From positions 1 to 11,530 of the forward strand of contig DJWR01000012.1 in assembly GCA_002441055.1 (NCBI GenBank): a DNA stretch of 11,530 nt. Reading direction: 5' to 3'. The notes below the pieces were generated by a model. The model saw only the letters and a program-made list of their open reading frames with translations. It was not told the DNA's origin and ran no database searches. Shown here in pieces: positions 6,834 to 11,530 of the stretch (the stretch's first letter is position 1; every line of letters begins with the position of its first letter). Origin of the DNA: Caulobacteraceae bacterium UBA6225. Lineage in GTDB: Bacteria > Pseudomonadota > Alphaproteobacteria > Caulobacterales > Caulobacteraceae. The position numbers and the translations under genes were made by a program.

Positions 6834-6923
6834 GGCTCCAGGGTTAACAGGAATGGGTAACGAAGTCTTAAGCGCAGGCCGCCAGGGTCGCCTCAAGTCT
6901 CCCAAGGGATCACCGGATTCGCT
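6834..6923. promoter_or_regulatory. divergent control region between hfsD-like and hfsA-like genes, CtrA-like motif
   Basis: This 90-base gap must drive both arms of the polysaccharide locus. It contains the palindrome GTTAAC (6843-6848) and, at 6857-6871, GTAA-N7-TTAA; on the minus strand this is TTAA-N7-TTAC, one base off the Caulobacter CtrA pattern TTAA-N7-TTAAC. The first half of the gap is clearly more AT-rich than the flanking genes. No clear sigma-70 pair was found. CtrA control is an inference from a short motif. Confidence 0.45.
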
Positions 6924-8426
6924 ATGGCCGCCACGAGCGCCTGGACCGTCAGATCGTACGACGCCGCGCCACGCTCTGAGTGGGTGGCGCGGCCTCGCTA
7001 TGCGCCGTCGGATTTCATCGTCCTGTTGTGGCGCGAGCGGTTCCTCATGCTGGCCGTGTTCGCGATCCTGTTCGTCATCGGCGCGGCCCTGGCCCTGACG
7101 CTGAAGACCACCTATCCGGCCAGTTCCAGCATCCTGGTGCGTCTGGGCCAGGAATATGTCTATGAACCCCGGGCTGGCGACGCCGGGCGCGGCGCGGTTC
7201 CCGACTCCGACCAGGTGATCCAGTCCGAGACCGAGATCATCGGATCCACCGAGCTGAAACAACGGGTGATCGACCGGCTTGGCCTGATGCGTATCTATCC
7301 GGAGCTGGCCAAGAAGTTCGCCGAGGCCTCCGCTGCTGAGAAGCGCGTGATCATGGGACAGGCCATCCGGGGGATGGAGACCAGCCTGAAGATCCAGACG
7401 GCGCCAGACACCCCCATCGTCCGGCTAGTCTTCACCCATGAAGACCCCAAGACCGCGGCCCTGGTCCTCAACACCTTGCTGGAAGAGTACCTGATCTTTC
7501 GCCGCACCGTGCTGGTTGAGGCGAACGGACCGGCCATGGCCCTGCAGCGGCAGGCCTTTGAGACCCGGCTGGAGGAAGCCGATGCGGCCTATGAGGCGTT
7601 CCTCACCAGCAACCGGATCGCTGACTTCGTCGCCGAGAAGGCGGCCCTGTCGCAGCTGCAGTCGCAGATTGAACAGCAGAAATACCTGACAGAAGCCCAA
7701 CTGCAGGACCGGAGCGGCCGTCTGGCGGCCCTGCAGGCGCAGATGGGGCAGGTTGAGCCTGAGGTCGGCCTCTACCGCGATGTGAACAATGCCGCCTCTG
7801 ACAAGCTGATCACGCTGAAATTGCAGCGGGAGGACCTGCTGGGCCGTTACCGCGCCGACGCCCAGCCAGTGCGCGAGCTCGACGCCCAGATCGCGCGGCT
7901 GGAGGCCGGGATCGCCGAGGGGCGGACCACCGGCGACGGCGCTCGCCGGATCGGCATCAATCCCGTCTATCAGACCCTGCAGACAGAGCGCATTCAGCTC
8001 CAGGCCGAGGTGGCGGCCCTGCGCCAGTCCCTGGAAGCCCTGAACGCCCAGATGGGCCAGTTGCTTGAGCGCCGCCTGAAGCTCGCTGAGCTTGAGCCCC
8101 GTTTTCAGGCCCTCAGCCTGGACCGGGACGTGCTGCAGGCCAATGTCCGCGACTTCGCCGTTCGGGAGGAGCAAAACCGGGCCGCTCGCGAAATCGCCGC
8201 GGCGTCCAACGACAATATTCGGATCGTCCAGCGCGCGACGCCGCCGGCCCGGGGATCGAGCCTGAAGAAGCCGGTCCTGGTGCTGGCCTTCCTGTTCGCC
8301 GGCTTTACGGCGCTCTGCGCGGGCCTGCTGCGCATGTTCCTGCGACCGGGGCTTCCGACGCCCGCCTCAGCGTCGCGGACGCTGGATCTGCCGGTCCTGG
8401 GGGTGGCGCCCTTAAAGGCGTCCTGA
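6924..8426 (+). CDS. hfsA: Wzz/Wzc-type polysaccharide co-polymerase (HfsA-like)
   Basis: 500-residue inner-membrane protein that would set chain length and link polymerase to exporter. Domains: a short cytosolic N-terminus with a Wzz-type start (YAPSDFIVLLWRERF), TM1 at about 39-60, a Wzz domain (TTYPASSSILVRLG and onward), a long coiled-coil periplasmic section rich in Leu, Gln, Glu and Arg (about 195-400), a GNVR-like region (FQALSLDRDVLQANVRDFAVREEQNRA), the ATPPARGSSLKKP loop before TM2, and TM2 at about 447-470. It stops shortly after TM2 at DLPVLGVAPLKAS, the linker that in fused Wzc proteins leads into the kinase domain. That domain is encoded separately in the next gene. The ATG at 6924 has only a distant AAGGGA upstream. 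Name by architecture and gene order. Confidence 0.92.
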   Translation: MAATSAWTVRSYDAAPRSEWVARPRYAPSDFIVLLWRERFLMLAVFAILFVIGAALALTLKTTYPASSSILVRLGQEYVYEPRAGDAGRGAVPDSDQVIQSETEIIGSTELKQRVIDRLGLMRIYPELAKKFAEASAAEKRVIMGQAIRGMETSLKIQTAPDTPIVRLVFTHEDPKTAALVLNTLLEEYLIFRRTVLVEANGPAMALQRQAFETRLEEADAAYEAFLTSNRIADFVAEKAALSQLQSQIEQQKYLTEAQLQDRSGRLAALQAQMGQVEPEVGLYRDVNNAASDKLITLKLQREDLLGRYRADAQPVRELDAQIARLEAGIAEGRTTGDGARRIGINPVYQTLQTERIQLQAEVAALRQSLEALNAQMGQLLERRLKLAELEPRFQALSLDRDVLQANVRDFAVREEQNRAAREIAAASNDNIRIVQRATPPARGSSLKKPVLVLAFLFAGFTALCAGLLRMFLRPGLPTPASASRTLDLPVLGVAPLKAS

Positions 8427-8496
8427 CCAATGACCTCTGCGCGGCGATGACGCTTTCCGATAGGCTATTGCCGGTGTGTGCGCGGCGATTCGAGTC

Positions 8497-9198
8497 ATGG
8501 TGAACCTCAACGCCGAGATGGCTGAGCTTTGGGCGTCCCTCGGGGCGCCTGCGGCTGGTCGTGCGCGCGCCATTCAGATTGTTTCGGCGCGGCGGGGCGA
8601 GGGCGCCTCAACGGTGGCGCGGGAGTTGGCCTTCTTCGCCGCCCGCCGGGCCGGCCGGTCGGTCTGGCTTGTCGACCTGGACCTGATGGCCTCGCCACAG
8701 CATGCAGCGGTGGCCGCCGAGAGCGACCGATACGGCCTACTGGGCCAGGCCGCGGCGGCCAGTCCGGACGGCTCGATCTTCTTCTCCATCCAGCCGCCGG
8801 CCCAGGGACCGGATGGCAAGCCCTGGGCGGACGCCCGCTACCTGGCCGCCCACCGGGTGGGGGCGGCTCGCTGGTGGGTCACCCGGTTCCGCCGGGAGGC
8901 CCTGCGGGGTCGCCAGAGCGTCCACATTGTGGGGGAGGGCGATTATTGGAGCGCCCTGCGCCGTTTCGCCGACCTGATCATTGTGGATTGCCCCTCTGCC
9001 GATCGCTCCCAGGCGGCCATGACGGTGGCGCCGTTCATGGATCAGACCCTGATGGTGGTGGCCGCAGATGAGACCGATGTGCGCGCTCCGGCCCTGACAC
9101 GGGACGCCCTGGTCAGCGCCGGCGCCGATGTGGTCGGTCTGTTCTTCAACCGGGCGACGGTGGAGCAGCCGCCGTTCGCCCGCGCCTTCCTGCGGTGA
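8497..9198 (+). CDS. hfsB: CpsD/CapB-type ATPase, degenerate (HfsB-like)
   Basis: 233 residues, related to the cytosolic ATPase/tyrosine-kinase half of Wzc. Walker A position reads SARRGEGAST (30-39): the invariant Lys is Ala37. Walker A' is VWLVDLDLM (56-64), keeping the DxD but lacking the usual following Arg. Walker B is LIIVDCPSA (160-168). The N-terminal ExxRxxR oligomerisation motif is absent (EMAELWASL), and the C-terminus ends FARAFLR with no tyrosine cluster. It is therefore unlikely to be an active tyrosine kinase; a regulatory or structural partner of the HfsA-like protein is the simplest reading. Start uncertain: GTG at 8476 would add seven residues, and neither start has a good Shine-Dalgarno. 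The gene follows hfsA by 70 bases and overlaps hfsC by four. Confidence 0.87.
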   Translation: MVNLNAEMAELWASLGAPAAGRARAIQIVSARRGEGASTVARELAFFAARRAGRSVWLVDLDLMASPQHAAVAAESDRYGLLGQAAAASPDGSIFFSIQPPAQGPDGKPWADARYLAAHRVGAARWWVTRFRREALRGRQSVHIVGEGDYWSALRRFADLIIVDCPSADRSQAAMTVAPFMDQTLMVVAADETDVRAPALTRDALVSAGADVVGLFFNRATVEQPPFARAFLR

Positions 9199-10472
9199 CC
9201 GGTTACGCCTATGCGCCGGCCCTGGCGCCGGCGGCGACGCCGCCCTTGACGGCCTGGCGGCTGTTGCTGGCAGGCGCGTCGGTTTTTCTCCTGCTTGTCT
9301 ATAGCCAGGCCTGGGTCTTTCCGCTGATGGGGGAGCAGGCTGACACCAGCCAGGGCGGCCTGATCCGGGCCCTCTATCTGCCGGCCTATGCGGCGGGCTT
9401 CCTGCTCCTGGCGGTGTCGCCTGGGGCGACCTTCCAGGCCCTGCTGCGGCAACCCTTCCTTGTGGCCCTGATGCTGCTGGTGGCGGCCTCGACCCTGTGG
9501 TCGATCGCGCCGGACCAGACCCTGCGCCGGGTGTTCGCCGCCTATTGCTCGGCCCTGGGGGGCGTCGTGCTGGCCTCGCGGCTGAAGTGGTCGGAACTGG
9601 CCGAGGTGGCTGGCGCAGCCTTCGCCATCCTGGCGGTGATCTCGTTCGTGACGCCTCTGGTCCTGCCGTCCGTGGGCGTGATGCAGGAAATCTTCCCTGG
9701 CGCCTGGCGTGGGGTCTGGTCGGAGAAGAACGCGCTGGGTGGGAACATGGCCCTGGGGTTTGCGATCATGGGCGCCGCGGCCATGCTCAATCCCAGACGA
9801 CGGCTGATGTGGTGGGGCTTTGCCGCCCTGGCCCTGCTGCTGACCCTGATGTCGACCTCCAAGACCTCGCTCGTGGCGCTTATCCTCGGGCTGGGCGGTC
9901 TGGTCTTCGTGGCGATCGTCCGGCGTGGGCCGGCGACGCGGGTGGCTATCCTGTGGCTGGCCATTGTGGGGGCCGGGATGGGGTTCGGGATCGTGCTGTT
10001 CGCCGCTGACGTGATCTTCGATCTCCTGGGCAAGGACGCCACCCTGACGGGACGCACCGAGATCTGGGCCGCGGCCATGACGCAGATTCAAAGCCGACCC
10101 TGGACGGGGTTTGGGTTCGGCGTGGTGTGGGATGACCTGGGCCCCTGGGCGCCCCTGGCCCAGATGACCAAGGATGCGGGCTTCACCCCGCAGCATGCGC
10201 ACAATTCCTGGATTGAGCAGTGGCTTGGCATGGGGATTCTGGGACTGGCGGCCTTCGCCCTGTTTTATGCTCAAACGGTGCTGCTGGCCCTGGTCGCCCT
10301 GTTCCGGGACAAGGGGGCCTATCTCGCTGCGCCCTTTCTGATCGTCTACAGCCTGATGACCATCACCGAGAGCATCGCGGTGACCTATAATGATTTTCGC
10401 TGGGTGCTGTTTCTGGCGATCGCGGTGAAACTGGCCTGGCCGGACCACGAGATCGAGGCGCGACGGGGGTGA
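9195..10472 (+). CDS. hfsC: O-antigen ligase/Wzy-family polysaccharide polymerase (HfsC-like)
   Basis: 425-residue polytopic inner-membrane protein with about 11-12 hydrophobic segments. Features of the Wzy_C/O-antigen ligase superfamily: RGVWSEKNALGGN (172-184) before a membrane segment, the large loop at about 275-345 with LTGRTEIW (284-291), TGFGFGVVW (304-312), and HNSWIEQWLGMGILG (336-350). In this setting a polymerase that joins lipid-linked repeat units in the periplasm is more likely than a lipid A ligase, since Wza- and Wzz-like partners are adjacent. It starts at GTG (9195-9197), overlapping the previous TGA as GTGA, with no Shine-Dalgarno, so translation is probably coupled to the HfsB-like gene. 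Polymerase and ligase cannot be told apart from sequence alone. Confidence 0.9.
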   Translation: MTGYAYAPALAPAATPPLTAWRLLLAGASVFLLLVYSQAWVFPLMGEQADTSQGGLIRALYLPAYAAGFLLLAVSPGATFQALLRQPFLVALMLLVAASTLWSIAPDQTLRRVFAAYCSALGGVVLASRLKWSELAEVAGAAFAILAVISFVTPLVLPSVGVMQEIFPGAWRGVWSEKNALGGNMALGFAIMGAAAMLNPRRRLMWWGFAALALLLTLMSTSKTSLVALILGLGGLVFVAIVRRGPATRVAILWLAIVGAGMGFGIVLFAADVIFDLLGKDATLTGRTEIWAAAMTQIQSRPWTGFGFGVVWDDLGPWAPLAQMTKDAGFTPQHAHNSWIEQWLGMGILGLAAFALFYAQTVLLALVALFRDKGAYLAAPFLIVYSLMTITESIAVTYNDFRWVLFLAIAVKLAWPDHEIEARRG

Positions 10473-10521
10473 GGCCCTCCCGCGCTCGCCCCTGGCTTGA
10501 CGCCTCTAAGGACCTGCCCAT

Positions 10522-11530
10522 TTGCTGACCTCCTACGGCTGGACCCAGGCGCTGGAGCGCGATTTCGCCGCCCATGCGCAGGAGGGCCTCGTCCCGGCGC
10601 GGGTGGTGATCCAGCACCGCGCCCGGTTCGTGCTGATGGGGGAGGGCGGGGAATTCTCCGCCGAGACCGCGGGGCGGTTCCTCCACAACGCCTCCACCAC
10701 GGGTCTGCCGGTGGTGGGTGACTGGGTGGCCGTCGCGCAGCAGGCTGGCGAAGGTGTCTCAACCATTCATGCGGTCCTGCCCAGAACCAGCCAGTTCGTC
10801 CGCAAGGCGGCTGGCGTAGTGGACAAGCCCCAGGTGGTGGCGGCCAATTTCGACGTGGTGCTGCTGACCACGGGCCTGGACACCGATTTCAACCTGCGAC
10901 GGATCGAGCGTTATCTCACCGCGGCTTGGGGCACCGGCGCCCAGCCGGTGGTGGTGCTGACCAAGGCTGACCTCGTTGACGATGTAGCCGCCATGGTCGC
11001 GCAGGTCGAAGCGGTGGCCCTGGGCGCGCCGGTTCTGGCCGTGTCGGCGCCCACAGGGCGGGGGCTGGAAGCCCTGCACACCTATCTGACGCCCGGGACG
11101 ACGGCGGTGATGCTGGGCATGTCAGGGGTCGGCAAGTCGACCCTGGTCAACGCCCTGGTCGGTGAGGACCGCCAGGCGGTGGGGGAGGTGCGCGCCACCG
11201 ACGGCCGGGGCCGCCACACCACCACCCATCGGGAACTGATCCTGCTGCCCGGCGGCGCCCTGATCCTGGACACACCTGGCATGCGGGAACTGGGGCTTTG
11301 GGATCCCGGTGAGGCCAACGCCCAGACCTTCGAGGATATCGAGGCCCTGGCCCGCCAGTGCAGGTTCCGCGATTGCGGCCATGCGGCCGAGCCAGGCTGT
11401 GCGGTGCAGGCCGCCCTGGCCACCGGCGAGTTGTCGGCTGAGCGGCTGGAGAGCTATCGCAAGCTCTGCCGCGAGGGCGCCTTCATCGAGCGCAAGGAAG
11501 ATCCTGCCGCGGCGATCGCCCATCGCAAGC
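10522..11530 (+). CDS. rsgA: ribosome small subunit-dependent GTPase A (partial, C-terminus missing)
   Basis: RsgA/YjeQ binds the 30S subunit late in maturation and hydrolyses GTP on it. About 336 codons are present; the end lies past the window edge. An N-terminal OB-like domain (about 20-95) is followed by a circularly permuted G domain in the order G4 (VVLTKADLV), G5 (VSAPTGRG), G1 (MLGMSGVGKSTL), switch region GRGRHTTTHREL and G3 (DTPGMREL), then the zinc-binding cluster CRFRDCGHAAEPGC. Start: an in-frame TAA at 10507-10509 limits the upstream end, and the first usual start codon after it is TTG at 10522-10524, with AAGGA (10508-10512) nine bases upstream. No ATG fits without losing conserved sequence. 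It follows hfsC by 49 bases on the same strand and may share its transcript, though the functions are unrelated. Confidence 0.95.
   Translation, partial: MLTSYGWTQALERDFAAHAQEGLVPARVVIQHRARFVLMGEGGEFSAETAGRFLHNASTTGLPVVGDWVAVAQQAGEGVSTIHAVLPRTSQFVRKAAGVVDKPQVVAANFDVVLLTTGLDTDFNLRRIERYLTAAWGTGAQPVVVLTKADLVDDVAAMVAQVEAVALGAPVLAVSAPTGRGLEALHTYLTPGTTAVMLGMSGVGKSTLVNALVGEDRQAVGEVRATDGRGRHTTTHRELILLPGGALILDTPGMRELGLWDPGEANAQTFEDIEALARQCRFRDCGHAAEPGCAVQAALATGELSAERLESYRKLCREGAFIERKEDPAAAIAHRK

Noticed and set aside
7425..8174. 249-codon open frame on the minus strand across hfsA
   Set aside because: It is a shadow of the coiled-coil part of the HfsA-like protein; Leu/Gln-rich with no family features.
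8438..8489. 11-base direct repeat TGCGCGGCGAT at 8438-8448 and 8479-8489 in the hfsA-hfsB gap
   Set aside because: Only two short GC-rich copies 41 bases apart, with no palindromic form or link to a start codon; chance is the likely cause.
8427..8500. HfsB-like gene as a pseudogene or frameshifted part of hfsA
   Set aside because: There is a stop in each frame between them, the downstream frame is open and well biased for 233 codons, and separate hfsA and hfsB genes are the known arrangement in Caulobacter.
9042..10448. 468-codon open frame on the minus strand
   Set aside because: It lies antisense to the HfsC-like gene, and its translation is a Gln/Arg/His/Gly-rich string with no domain. 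It is the typical shadow of a GC-rich gene on the opposite strand.
1..11530. Mobile elements, CRISPR arrays, tRNA or rRNA genes
   Set aside because: No transposase or integrase motifs, no evenly spaced direct repeats, and no tRNA-like or rRNA-like sequence was seen on either strand.

Overview
The window comes from a GC-rich bacterium, most likely an alphaproteobacterium of the order Caulobacterales (Caulobacter or Phenylobacterium type). The grounds are the strong G/C bias at third codon positions, a GatCAB amidotransferase set, and a divergent hfsD / hfsABC-like polysaccharide secretion locus of the kind known from Caulobacter holdfast synthesis. The assignment is an inference; there is no rRNA or tRNA in the window to settle it.

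Left part (1-4930), housekeeping. On the minus strand ruvX (YqgF-family, ribosomal RNA processing) is followed by the start of pyrB (aspartate carbamoyltransferase), which runs off the left edge. Divergent from them are gatC and gatA, directly abutting. A small secreted protein of unknown function is encoded on the opposite strand between gatA and gatB, so gatB must have its own promoter. A hairpin lies after gatA, and a very strong hairpin after gatB.

Middle part (4933-6061). A minus-strand gene encodes a secreted RcnB-family protein with an Arg/Asp/His-rich stretch. About 350 bases without a convincing gene follow, then a small Sel1-repeat protein on the plus strand.

Right part (6078-10472), polysaccharide secretion. 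A Wza-like outer-membrane lipoprotein (HfsD-like) is read leftward. A Wzz-type chain-length/co-polymerase protein (HfsA-like), a degenerate CpsD/CapB-type ATPase (HfsB-like) and a Wzy/O-antigen-ligase-type polytopic membrane protein (HfsC-like) are read rightward. Together they would polymerise repeat units in the periplasm (HfsC), control chain length (HfsA/HfsB) and export the chain (HfsD). Flippase and glycosyltransferases are not in the window. The ATPase has lost the Walker A lysine, the N-terminal arginine motif and the tyrosine tail of bacterial tyrosine kinases, so it is probably not an active kinase.

The right edge (from 10522) holds rsgA, a circularly permuted ribosome-maturation GTPase. 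It appears to start at TTG and is cut by the window end.

I see no mobile element, CRISPR array, tRNA or rRNA. I do not think the window holds a wholly new system. The points most worth checking are the degenerate HfsB, the secreted protein between gatA and gatB, and the control region between hfsD and hfsA.
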